From the NCBI RefSeq assembly GCF_002811985.1, contig NZ_NPDU01000069.1:1-23505 (forward strand): 23,505 bases of DNA. The letters run 5' to 3'. How positions within the stretch are numbered: position 1 is the stretch's first letter; each line of letters begins with the position of its first letter. The notes under the pieces were generated by a model. It was not told the origin of the DNA. It searched no databases and saw only the letters and a program-made list of their open reading frames with translations. Origin of the DNA: Leptospira adleri. Lineage in GTDB: Bacteria; Spirochaetota; Leptospiria; Leptospirales; Leptospiraceae. This document shows, in pieces, positions 16,263 to 23,505 of the stretch. The position numbers were made by a program, and so were the translations under genes.

Positions 16263-18785
16263 GTGAATACAGAAGTCATATCGTTCCGGCAACAGGTTTT
16301 AAAAAGAATTGAATCTCTCAAAGGAAATCGTTTTCGGTTTCTCGGAAGATTCGTTTTTTTGTTTTCGATCTTGATTCTTTTTGCGGATTGTGTGAAACGA
16401 CCGCAAAAGTCCGGAGCGATCGAACTCTTTCCGTTAGAACGCGGAATCGAACAACTCAATACTCCCGTAAAAGTTTCGGTCCAAGTATCCGGTCTCAACT
16501 CGGGAACCCTTATCGTAAACAACGACTTGGGAGAATCCCTAACGTTTACACAAGATTCCACTCAGACATTTCCTTCAACGGTCCGTATCGGTTCTTCTTA
16601 TTCGGTAAGTTCGAACGGGCCGAACACAACTCCAGCGCAGACTTGCAGGATACAGAATCCGAACGGTCCGATCATTCGTCCTCAGACGACGATCTTCGTC
16701 ACATGCGGTATTTCGTTTTACGACGTCTCGGTTCGAGTTCTCGGCTTGGATCCTGCAACGGCGGCCACGTCTCCCTTGATCGTTCAAAATATGACCGACC
16801 AGCTTTCGTTTACAAGCGACACAACTCAGACGTTCGCAAATAAAGTCGGAGATACGGCTTCTTATTCGATCGGTTTTATTTCAGTTCCTCCGAAACACAC
16901 TTGTATTTTTGTACCCTCCCTTTCCGGAAACGGTAACTTATCCGGAGGCCCCGTGACAATTCTGATCGATTGTATCAGTCCTTTGCAATATTCTCCGTCT
17001 TCAAAGGTTTTATTTCCGAGCGAAAGAATAACGATTCAATTTTCTTTTCACGGAATCGATCCGGGAAGCTGCGGTTATAACACTTCCGCTATAGTATTAG
17101 GAAAAACGAATGTTGCAAACACAACTTCGCCCAGACCTTCGATTACGTATCCTTCGGCGCCGAACGACAATACAGTGGTCCTTGTCGCAAGCGGTCCGGA
17201 TTTTTGGGGCCCGTTAGGAGACTCCTTTGTCCAGCTCGGAGGATGTACGGCGGGCGGCGGACTTCCGATCCAAGGAGGCAACGACATATTTTTCGATTTT
17301 ACAAATCAATCCGCTCTGAACAATCGAATGGTCGACGTCCTAGCCGGAAACGACCTCGCCGGATGCGGAACAGGTGGTCCGCCTTCGGCCTATTGCCGTA
17401 GCATAGAATTCGGAGTTTCGGAATGCGATCTCGTGGGATCCGCCTGTTCGGTGTTAGTCGCTACCGGAACCTACGTTCCTACGAGAAGAATTTCTCTTCT
17501 TAGCCGGACTTCCCTGATCGGAGGTTTTCCCTCCGGTTTTGGAAATCTCAACCCCGACCCGATCAACAATCCTACGATCATCCAAGATCCCGGCATAGGA
17601 GGTCCTACGTTTTGCGACGCCATTTTCTGCAGCGTGATAGACGTTGCGACGGTTGCTCTGACTTCGACGAACGACAATCTGATCGTGAGCGGATTTCAAA
17701 TCCAGGCAAACCCGAATAACGTTTCGAATACAGGAATTACGATTCAGAACTCAAGATTCAACGCGGGACAAATTCGTATTTTGGACAACGACATTTTCGG
17801 AAATGAAATTTCCACTTCGCATCTGGGAGGAACCAAAAGCGGGATCTCCATCCTCAATTCGGACAACGTGATCGTCAGCGGAAACCGTTTGCGCGGAGGA
17901 ACGGGCATGACCGCCTCCACGGGAATTACGGTCGATTCATCCGGAACTCCGCAACCGATCGTAATCAAACAAAATCTTATCGACGGCGTTCAAAAAAGCG
18001 GGGGCTTGACCGCCGCCATGATTCTTTCCGGCGCCACGGCGCTCGTCATAGACAACAAGATCAACGCCTATCAGTTTATGGATTCAAGTCTGGTTCCTAA
18101 TATTTCGCTGGGAATTTTGATCGACGACGCATCGGGAATTCCTGGTTTTCTTTCGATCGTAAACAACGATATCTACGTTGGAAATTCGCCGGCGTTCACG
18201 ATGGGAGACGCGACCGGAATCTCCCTTGGATTCGCAGCCCCCGGAAAAACTTATACGATCGTTAACAATCAGATCTTTTCGAAGTCTTCCGTAAGCAATC
18301 GAGTCGGAATCCTTTATGCGGACGCTTATCCTTCGGCTACGTCCGTGATACGTGGAAATAATTTCTTTCTAGACGTTCCGGTCTGGGACGTTTTCGGGGG
18401 CAATGCAGAATACAAATTCTGCGGAGCCGTTCTCGCACAGGGTTGTATCTTGGGTTTTCCGATCGGATCCATATCCGGATTGGGAATCGGAGATTATACG
18501 AACAACTACGGAAAAAATCCGCAATTCAAAACCGCGGCTTCGATCTCGCAAGTTTGGAAATATAACATTCCCGTCGGAATTCCGAATTCTCTGAATTCAC
18601 CTTGCAGCTCTTTGTATGGAGGAATCGATTTAAGAATCGGCCCTCTTCTTCCGCCGATTCTTTTTCCATTCTTTGCAACGGACTTTAATCAAAATGCAAG
18701 AACAAACACCGCGAGCCCCTTCGCTCCGTCGGGAGCGGATTCCATTTCGATCGGAGTTTTTGAGACGGACGGAAATTGTTTTTGA
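16263..18785 (+). CDS. Large lipoprotein with duplicated N-terminal domain and parallel beta-helix
   Basis: An 840-residue protein predicted to be lipid-anchored. A basic N-region and hydrophobic core (FVFLFSILILFADC) end in Cys43 in a loose spirochaetal lipobox. Two tandem copies of a domain of about 80 residues follow (about 70-148 and 153-237), each with the pattern V.V.GL, LIVQN/LIVNN, L.FT.D.TQTF, a TC/HTC and a final I..C. After a linker, about residues 370-700 carry right-handed beta-helix repeats (NLIVSGFQI, IRILDNDIFGN, VIVSGNRLRGG, LSIVNNDIYVG, YTIVNNQIFSK). Such helices often bind polysaccharide, but no catalytic set is visible. It is probably exposed on the surface or in the periplasm. 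The start is GTG at 16263 with a weak AGAAGA site and a long inverted repeat upstream. No partner gene is visible. Confidence 0.8.
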   Translation: MNTEVISFRQQVLKRIESLKGNRFRFLGRFVFLFSILILFADCVKRPQKSGAIELFPLERGIEQLNTPVKVSVQVSGLNSGTLIVNNDLGESLTFTQDSTQTFPSTVRIGSSYSVSSNGPNTTPAQTCRIQNPNGPIIRPQTTIFVTCGISFYDVSVRVLGLDPATAATSPLIVQNMTDQLSFTSDTTQTFANKVGDTASYSIGFISVPPKHTCIFVPSLSGNGNLSGGPVTILIDCISPLQYSPSSKVLFPSERITIQFSFHGIDPGSCGYNTSAIVLGKTNVANTTSPRPSITYPSAPNDNTVVLVASGPDFWGPLGDSFVQLGGCTAGGGLPIQGGNDIFFDFTNQSALNNRMVDVLAGNDLAGCGTGGPPSAYCRSIEFGVSECDLVGSACSVLVATGTYVPTRRISLLSRTSLIGGFPSGFGNLNPDPINNPTIIQDPGIGGPTFCDAIFCSVIDVATVALTSTNDNLIVSGFQIQANPNNVSNTGITIQNSRFNAGQIRILDNDIFGNEISTSHLGGTKSGISILNSDNVIVSGNRLRGGTGMTASTGITVDSSGTPQPIVIKQNLIDGVQKSGGLTAAMILSGATALVIDNKINAYQFMDSSLVPNISLGILIDDASGIPGFLSIVNNDIYVGNSPAFTMGDATGISLGFAAPGKTYTIVNNQIFSKSSVSNRVGILYADAYPSATSVIRGNNFFLDVPVWDVFGGNAEYKFCGAVLAQGCILGFPIGSISGLGIGDYTNNYGKNPQFKTAASISQVWKYNIPVGIPNSLNSPCSSLYGGIDLRIGPLLPPILFPFFATDFNQNARTNTASPFAPSGADSISIGVFETDGNCF

Positions 18786-19059
18786 AATACGATCCTTCCG
18801 CTTCGTTTAATTTTGTATGACCGAAACTTCAACGCGTTCTTATTTTAAAAGCGGATAGATTCAAAGGGAAAGAAGAATCACAGAAACCTTCAAAGGACAT
18901 TCGAATTATCTAAAACATTTTTTTATTATATTTTCTCTTAAAAACAGAGAAGCCATTTTTGAATTCGACAGAAAGAACGTTTTGGACTGGAGAAAAATAC
19001 AAATTGAAAAACGAAACGGTTCTCAATTTCACAATATCAGATACAAAGAAACCAAACAG
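18786..19059. other. Non-coding gap after the beta-helix lipoprotein
   Basis: AT-rich sequence between convergent genes. Apart from the nested hairpin at 19060-19138, listed separately, I see nothing in it. Confidence 0.4.
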
Positions 19060-19138
19060 AATCAGAATGGAAGTGATCCAAACCGGCTCCCGGACGTATG
19101 AAACGAACGGGAGCTAAAGGACTTACTCCATTCTGATT
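19060..19138. terminator. Nested hairpin between convergent genes
   Basis: An outer perfect 12-bp stem (AATCAGAATGGA at 19060-19071 with TCCATTCTGATT at 19127-19138) encloses an inner 7-bp hairpin (GCTCCCG 19086-19092, CGGGAGC 19108-19114). T-rich sequence follows on each strand (TTTGTTATATT on plus; TCTGTTTGGTTTC on minus). It may end both the lipoprotein and the exported-protein transcripts. Confidence 0.5.
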
Positions 19139-19161
19139 TTGTTATATTCAAAAAATTGAAA

Positions 19162-20172
19162 TCAATTTGAACCGGAAGGCCAGAGAAAATGATCGAACGC
19201 GTAGAATCGAACCCTCTGACGGTTGTTTTTATCCGTGCACGCACAGTTATTTCCCCCTACGAGCGCACAACCTTGGCAATATCTGCGGTTTGTGTCCGGA
19301 GCGGGAGTCGTGACGATCCATTTTTTTCCGTTCGGATCGGTATAAAATGAAAATCCACCCGAATGTCCGGGTTGATACGTCATCGTATATGTCGTCAGAG
19401 AATTATCCGGTCCCAACTTCGTCTGATTTCCCTTCCAAACTCGGATTCGGTTCGGGCTAGCGGAAAACAAAATACAAGCCTTATACCATCCTCCATTTTT
19501 ATAATATACGTCGCAGTCCTGAACTCCGTCCTTTCCCGCGCTGTTGATGTTATTTCCGGTGGTTACATTGCTGTAACTTCCGCAAGTTCCGTCCGTATAA
19601 TTACACTGTCTTTCATAGTATTGATCATAAGAATAGTATCTCGTCTTTGCGCTCAGTATCTGGTTGTTCGGAGAAGGAATCGATTGTCCCACGAAGCCCA
19701 CCGAATGATCAAAAAATCCCTGATTCTGAACGGTACCTGCTCCGTTAAATCTGTACAACTGTGATTTCATATCGATTCCGTTGCTCGTAAAACCTACGTA
19801 GGCCCAGCCTCCGTAATATAAGATTCCGCTCGGATGATCGTAAGAGGAACCGGCGTTGAATTTTTTTACAAGTCTTCCGTATTTATCGTGTACGAATAGA
19901 TAAGCCGTATCGTTTCCGTTCGTATCCATACAGGACGTGTAAAAGAAATTTCCGTCGAATTTGATTCCCTGAGAATGACATCCGTTCTGATCGGAACCTA
20001 TGGTAGCAGTTCCAACATCCTGTAAAAAGTAGTCCACGTTCTCCACCGGATAATCCGCGGAGCTGACCAGACTTTGTAAATCGATTCCTTCCGCGGTCGG
20101 GTTGGATACGATCCAAAACAAAGACGTGACCGCTATAGTTCTAATCAGCGAATTCATCGAAAACAGTCGCAT
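19162..20172 (-). CDS. Exported Cys-rich protein, unrecognised
   Basis: About 336 residues with a signal peptide (hydrophobic core LIRTIAVTSLFWIVS, likely cut after about residue 27) and no lipobox Cys, so it is exported to the periplasm or beyond. The mature part has ten Cys, including CQGC and CAC near the C-terminus, which suggests disulfides. Repeated motifs with Gly/Trp/Tyr (LYYGGWAYVGFT, SGGFSFYTDPNGKKWIV, YYKNGGWYKACILF) suggest a beta-propeller-like fold, but this is impression only. I chose ATG at 20172, with GGGAG eleven bases upstream; a GTG at 20193 and an ATG at 20157 are alternatives. It lies downstream of the FG-GAP lipoprotein, separated by a structured GC-rich element. Function unknown. 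Confidence 0.75.
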   Translation of the reverse strand: MRLFSMNSLIRTIAVTSLFWIVSNPTAEGIDLQSLVSSADYPVENVDYFLQDVGTATIGSDQNGCHSQGIKFDGNFFYTSCMDTNGNDTAYLFVHDKYGRLVKKFNAGSSYDHPSGILYYGGWAYVGFTSNGIDMKSQLYRFNGAGTVQNQGFFDHSVGFVGQSIPSPNNQILSAKTRYYSYDQYYERQCNYTDGTCGSYSNVTTGNNINSAGKDGVQDCDVYYKNGGWYKACILFSASPNRIRVWKGNQTKLGPDNSLTTYTMTYQPGHSGGFSFYTDPNGKKWIVTTPAPDTNRRYCQGCALVGGNNCACTDKNNRQRVRFYAFDHFLWPSGSN

Positions 20173-20193
20173 AACTTTTGATTCTCCCTTCAC

Positions 20194-20477
20194 TTTCTCT
20201 TTTTTTTATTTGAGTTGATCGAAAACGGTTTTCTTTTTTCGTTTGGTCGATCTCAAATTTTCGGCGTAGTATGTTCTAAAAATAATTTATTTCAATCTAT
20301 TTTTAAGGAAAGACCGTTTGTGCAGGAACTTACTTATAAAGTAGTGTCTCAAAGATAGGAAAGTTTAGCGTATGGTTTTACCTTAGCTAATAAATAAACT
20401 TAGAATTTTATCTTCAGACCCAAAGTTCGTCGAAAGAATCGATCCGCTTCTTTCGACTTAGGATTTGTTTTGTATTT
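20194..20477. other. AT-rich upstream region of the exported protein gene
   Basis: Probably contains the promoter and leader of the minus-strand exported-protein gene. No confident -35/-10 pair was picked. Confidence 0.35.
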
Positions 20478-20626
20478 CGCGTGAGCGGTCCGAAAGGCGC
20501 GAAGCGTCCTCGCAAGAGGACGAGGGCGAATGCCCGAGCCTGGAGGGACGCGACCGTTTCGCATTCGATTTTTCTAAAACGTTTTCACAATCGGAAAAGA
20601 TAGCGAATGAGAAACGGGCACGCCCG
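20478..20626. repeat. GC-rich, highly self-complementary element (structured RNA or dispersed repeat)
   Basis: A GC-rich island between AT-rich flanks with several pairings: CGTCCTC-GCAA-GAGGACG (20505-20522, a GNRA-type loop on the plus strand), GGGC-GAAT-GCCC (20524-20535), GCGTCC (20504-20509) with GGACGC (20546-20551), CGGTC (20486-20490) with GACCG (20552-20556), CCGTTTCGCATTCG (20554-20567) with CGAATGAGAAACGG (20604-20617, one mismatch), and CGGG...CCCG (20615-20626). Some are mutually exclusive. It contains no convincing gene. It could be a transcribed structured RNA, a leader of the downstream exported-protein gene, or a mobile palindromic repeat. Confidence 0.55.
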
Positions 20627-20640
20627 AAATAAATATTCAA

Positions 20641-22386
20641 TCAGCGCGTGAAAATATAAACCGCCCCCGCTCTCGTTTTCGAATTATCCGCCGCCGGCGC
20701 CAGCGGTGAAGAAACGGTGGTTCCCCCTTTTTCTTCTGCCGCGCCTAACGCGATCGTATCGCCGTAAATGGAAAGACTTCCGTATTCTCCCGCAGGGCCG
20801 CTCGTAGCATTGGAAACTCGGTCGCTTGGATCCGCATTCGTGGTTTTGATAAACGACCTATAGATCCAGTTGTTATTCTCTTTCTGAAATACGTAGACCG
20901 CTCCCGAATTCAAACATCCGTTGTCGGTAAGATTGGGAAGAGTTCCTCGATTGAGAATTGTCTTTATGGAATCGGATTCGTTCGGCGCCGCGATCGCCAC
21001 GGTGTCCCCGTAGATCGAGACCGCTTTTCCGAATTGATCGTTCACCTCTGCGTTAGGCGCCGTTAAGATCGTTTCTTCTGTCCAGCCGGAACCGTTATTC
21101 TGAAAGATATAAGCCGCGCCGTTTTGCCCGGCTGCTCCTACTATGATTTTATCTACAGAGATTCCCACCGAAACGCCGAACAACGAATTCGCGATCGGCG
21201 CGGATGCTTTTAGATAAGAATCCCTCGACCAGATATTTCCGCTTCTCTTGAATACGTGAACCGCGCCGGAATTGCTAGCAGTCGTATCGTCTTGACTCAC
21301 TCCGACGACTAGGGTATCTCCCGTAATTCCGATTTCGGATCCGAATTGATCGTTGGCGGCAGGGATATGCGATTTCAGATAAGCCTCCTGCGCCCAAGTC
21401 GTTCCCGTTCTTTTGAAAACATAAACAGCGCCGATGGACACGCCCGTATTATCGGAACTCGCGTCGTTTCCGAAACGGAGCGTAGGATCCAAACTCTGTT
21501 CTTTAGGAGAGCCCACGACGATCGTATCGCCGTCGATCGCTACAAAGCGCCCGAAACTATCGCCGCCATTCAGATTGGTGGGTTTGAGATAAGCCTCCAA
21601 ATTCCAAACGGTTCCGCTTCTGCGATATACGTAAGCGGCTCCCGAATTAGCAAGAGTCAATGTAGAAGTCGGAGTCGCGCTGATCGATTGCTGATTCCCG
21701 TCCTCCATAGGCGCTCCGATCACGATTGTATCGTTCGAAATAGCCACACTGATTCCGAAAACATCGGAGTTGGTCCGGACAGGAGCCGTTATGCGCGCTT
21801 CCTCGCTCCAGGCCGAGCCGCTTCTTTTAAATACATAGGCGGCGCCGGCATAACTTGTGTCCCCGTAAGCCCCGGCGACTAACGTGTCTCCGTATAAAGA
21901 GACGCTCACTCCGAGGGCGTGGTTTGCAAGTAGATTCGAACCTTTTAAAAAATACTGATTCCCCCAATCCAAGGCCTTTACTTCTAAAGAAATTTGTTTC
22001 TGTGAAGAATTCCCTTCCAGATCGAACGCGCTGACTTGAAATTGGGTCGTCGCAAATGCGTTCACGGGAGTTCCCGAAATCTCTCCGTTATGCGCGTTGA
22101 AGGTCAGTCCGGCAGGAAGCGAAGGCGAAATAGAATAATAATCCACGCCCTCCACGCCTGTTGGAGCGACACTCGAGATGAGTTCGTTTTTTATGAAAGT
22201 ATAAGAAGAAGCGGGAAAACTAAATTGAATTTCTTTCGGTTTTCGATCCTTTGAATCTTCGATCCTCGCATTTCCAAGCGGGATGATAAAATCGTTTCCT
22301 TCCCGATTATCCGTAAGACAATTAACCGAGTAGAAAGCAAAAAGAATGAGGAAAGAAAAGCGCTGAAAGATTCTTTTTATCCGCAC
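20641..22386 (-). CDS. Lipoprotein with Ig-like domain and seven FG-GAP repeats (beta-propeller)
   Basis: A 581-residue protein. The GTG at 22386 is chosen because GGAGG lies seven bases upstream and because it gives a compact lipoprotein signal ending at Cys23 (FLILFAFYSVNC); the open frame extends further upstream to 22563 but would bury the signal. After the anchor comes a putative Ig-like domain (SISPSLPAGLTFNAHNGEIS, then GTPVNAF). Seven FG-GAP/integrin-alpha-type repeats follow, recognisable by LGVSVSLYGDTLV, FGISVAISNDTIV, FGRFVAIDGDTIV, FGSEIGITGDTLV, FGVSVGISVDKII, FGKAVSIYGDTVA and YGSLSIYGDTIAL, each preceded or followed by GA.YVF. Seven repeats fit one closed seven-bladed propeller. 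It is likely surface-exposed and may bind ligands or host factors; this is inferred from fold only. Confidence 0.85.
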   Translation of the reverse strand: MRIKRIFQRFSFLILFAFYSVNCLTDNREGNDFIIPLGNARIEDSKDRKPKEIQFSFPASSYTFIKNELISSVAPTGVEGVDYYSISPSLPAGLTFNAHNGEISGTPVNAFATTQFQVSAFDLEGNSSQKQISLEVKALDWGNQYFLKGSNLLANHALGVSVSLYGDTLVAGAYGDTSYAGAAYVFKRSGSAWSEEARITAPVRTNSDVFGISVAISNDTIVIGAPMEDGNQQSISATPTSTLTLANSGAAYVYRRSGTVWNLEAYLKPTNLNGGDSFGRFVAIDGDTIVVGSPKEQSLDPTLRFGNDASSDNTGVSIGAVYVFKRTGTTWAQEAYLKSHIPAANDQFGSEIGITGDTLVVGVSQDDTTASNSGAVHVFKRSGNIWSRDSYLKASAPIANSLFGVSVGISVDKIIVGAAGQNGAAYIFQNNGSGWTEETILTAPNAEVNDQFGKAVSIYGDTVAIAAPNESDSIKTILNRGTLPNLTDNGCLNSGAVYVFQKENNNWIYRSFIKTTNADPSDRVSNATSGPAGEYGSLSIYGDTIALGAAEEKGGTTVSSPLAPAADNSKTRAGAVYIFTR

Positions 22387-22591
22387 CCGCCTTCCTCCGA
22401 TTACGACTTCCCGAATATGGACTGAGAATTCTTTCCAAGGATAAAGAATTTCAAACGAAGTCATAAAGAGAAGATACGAGAAAGAAAGACGATTTTCTTC
22501 CTCGTTTATAAGAGGCGAAACGCCACTTATATTTAAGTCCGTCCCGATGCGTCGTGGACTCAAACAACCATTTTAAAAAATTTATTTCTTT
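22387..22591. other. Upstream region of the FG-GAP lipoprotein
   Basis: Open in the lipoprotein's frame but outside its likely coding part. It probably holds the promoter and leader. No further feature was seen. Confidence 0.35.
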
Positions 22592-22678
22592 GTATGAGTT
22601 CCTACAAATCCGACGCTCAGGTTTTCTAAAAAATTTTGAACCGTTTCGTAAGATTCCAAGAACGTATGAGTTCCTACA
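22592..22678. repeat. Paired dispersed repeat GTATGAGTTCCTACA, second locus
   Basis: Two identical copies of GTATGAGTTCCTACA at 22592-22606 and 22664-22678, 72 bases apart. They match the pair at 6715-6802 in motif, spacing and orientation. Short open frames through this area arise from the repeat and are not credible genes. Confidence 0.65.
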
Positions 22679-23045
22679 TTCCTCGATTTCCGGATCGACA
22701 ATGAATTTAATCCCCTCGTTCGAGGAGGATGAAAATCGATTCTTTGCTGTAAAAGAACCTCCGGATGTACAAGGAATCGCCGAACGAGAATAACAACCGC
22801 GTTTACATCCTATTTGCAACCGAACAAAGAAAGGCAAAAGCGCTATTTTTAAAATGTGAAACGCAGAGATTTTATTAAAAAAAGAATTCTCCTCCCCAGA
22901 CAAGAGTTGTGAGACGCAAACTCCCCTTGAGTAACGTTTCAATTTTTAAAAATCGAACGAATACAACTTGAAAGTATTCGATTTTTCGTTTTCAATAGAA
23001 TGTATCCGAACGTAAATTTGACCGCAAGATGGATAAGGAAACGAT
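22679..23045. other. Intergenic stretch with a leader hairpin before the eRF1-like gene
   Basis: Mostly featureless. Near its end, AAAAAT-(CGAA)-CGAATAC (22948-22964) pairs with GTATTCG-ATTTTT (22974-22986), a 13-bp stem with a 4-base bulge followed by CGTTTTC. It lies 60 bases before the next start codon and could be a terminator of an unseen plus-strand transcript or a leader structure. Confidence 0.4.
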
Positions 23046-23423
23046 ATGCCACATTGTATTCTATGGATTGATCAGTCGGTTGCGAAGAAGTTTGTTCTGA
23101 GTAAGGACGCTGTGGAGACTCAGGTCATCCGCCACAAAGGAAAAACGGAACATCACGATCATCATCCCGATCGTTTCAATCTGATCCAAAACGAGGAACT
23201 AAAACATTTTTTTGAAGATGTGGCGAAAAATCTTTCGCCTAACGAAGATTTGTTGATTTCCGGACCGGGTCTGGCCAAAACCCATTTCCTCGCTTATTTA
23301 GAAAAGCATCATCCTCCTCTCGCAAAGACGGTTCTTGCGGAAATCGTAATGGATCAGAGCAGCGATTCCGAAATCGTCAACGCCGCGAAAAAATATTACG
23401 AAAAACGCCATATAAAACTCTAA
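23046..23423 (+). CDS. eRF1-domain-like 'translational machinery' family protein
   Basis: A 125-residue protein. The pattern of an N-terminal MPHCILWIDQSVAKKF strand, a His-rich turn (GKTEHHDHHPDRF), and a C-terminal half with LLISGPGLAKTHFLAYLEKH and KKYYEKRH fits small bacterial proteins with the fold of the archaeal/eukaryal release factor C-terminal (eRF1/Pelota-type) domain, often annotated 'translational machinery protein'. Their role is not established; a link to ribosome or stress functions is only inferred from the fold. The His cluster could bind metal. GGAAACG before the ATG at 23046 is a reasonable ribosome site. Directly after its stop lies an ABC-ATPase-like fragment in another frame. 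Confidence 0.75.
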   Translation: MPHCILWIDQSVAKKFVLSKDAVETQVIRHKGKTEHHDHHPDRFNLIQNEELKHFFEDVAKNLSPNEDLLISGPGLAKTHFLAYLEKHHPPLAKTVLAEIVMDQSSDSEIVNAAKKYYEKRHIKL

Positions 23424-23505
23424 TCCATACCGATCCGGAATACGCGGCCTTTGCGGATCGCAGAATTCACATGGTCGACGGCGCAATCGAGACGGACCGT
23501 TCTCA
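23411..23505 (+). pseudogene. Probable C-terminal remnant of an ABC-transporter ATPase (MacB/LolD-like), runs off window
   Basis: In the frame starting at 23411 the sequence reads TLIHTDPEYAAFADRRIH and then MVDGAIETDRS. This resembles the end of MacB/LolD-type ABC ATPases after the H-loop (typically VTHDPEYA..ADR..H..DG.I). The frame begins inside the end of the upstream gene and no Walker A, signature or Walker B motif precedes it. The H-loop THD appears as HTD. It is most likely a remnant left by a deletion or recombination. The stop is outside the window. Confidence 0.5.

Noticed and set aside
17075..17287. Several short antisense frames within the beta-helix lipoprotein gene
   Set aside because: They arise from the gene's codon pattern and have no ribosome sites or recognisable motifs.
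20478..20560. tRNA or tmRNA gene in the GC-rich island
   Set aside because: The stems do not fit a cloverleaf: no T-arm GTTCRA box, no acceptor stem and no CCA.
22387..22563. Longer N-terminus of the FG-GAP lipoprotein starting at 22563
   Set aside because: It would place 59 residues before a typical lipoprotein signal, while the GTG at 22386 has an excellent ribosome site.
22554..22793. A 79-codon plus-strand frame (starting with Met-Asp-Ser-Asn)
   Set aside because: It is built on the dispersed repeat (each motif translates to YEFL), a usual source of spurious short genes, and its composition is not gene-like.

Overview
The window looks like chromosome of a spirochaete of the genus Leptospira, probably the pathogenic lineage. 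The main reasons are: a divergent perR / ank-katE peroxide locus whose PerR lacks the usual CxxC zinc sites; lipoproteins with loose spirochaetal lipoboxes; a spirochaete-type flagellar rod/hook gene; and short dispersed GTRTGAGTTCCYACA repeats. No tRNA, rRNA or CRISPR array was seen.

Layout. 1-2396: a type II (SufS-like) cysteine desulfurase, cut by the window edge and carrying a long low-complexity N-terminal extension, faces a serine O-acetyltransferase across a perfect 12-bp bidirectional hairpin. This pairing resembles family 2A encapsulin (SrpI-type) sulfur loci. 2538-3878: an SDR oxidoreductase and an HxlR regulator. 3983-6676: the peroxide-defence locus, with ank and katE translationally coupled by ATGA, a strong terminator after katE, a perfect-looking PerR box, and divergent perR. 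6677-7411: mostly non-coding, with a paired dispersed repeat.

7412-8275: a flagellar FlgF/FlgG-family gene. Directly at its stop codon sit two tandem copies of an IS1595-like element (8277-10660, period exactly 1195 bp), followed by a relic of a third, older relative. The copies are mosaic: one end is almost identical and the middle is diverged. Copy 1 has a single amber codon, and the transposase frame runs open through both IS ends.

11265-13096: a small membrane protein, then an ODP-type di-iron metallo-beta-lactamase-fold protein whose gene overlaps a minimal cytoplasmic chemoreceptor-like gene. This matches the oxygen-sensing ODP/receptor pairs known from spirochaetes and other phyla, but the receptor tip is degenerate. 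13496-15643: a DoxX / DGPF(YCII) / ECF42-type sigma factor operon with a perfect hairpin just before the sigma start codon.

16263-22386: surface or secreted proteins. These are a beta-helix lipoprotein, a Cys-rich exported protein and a seven-repeat FG-GAP propeller lipoprotein. Between the last two lies a GC-rich, highly self-complementary element (about 20478-20626) with mutually exclusive pairings. 22564-23505: a second copy of the paired repeat, an eRF1-domain-like 'translational machinery' protein, and what looks like the C-terminal remnant of an ABC-transporter ATPase running off the window.

All calls come from reading the sequence only; no database search or folding program was run.
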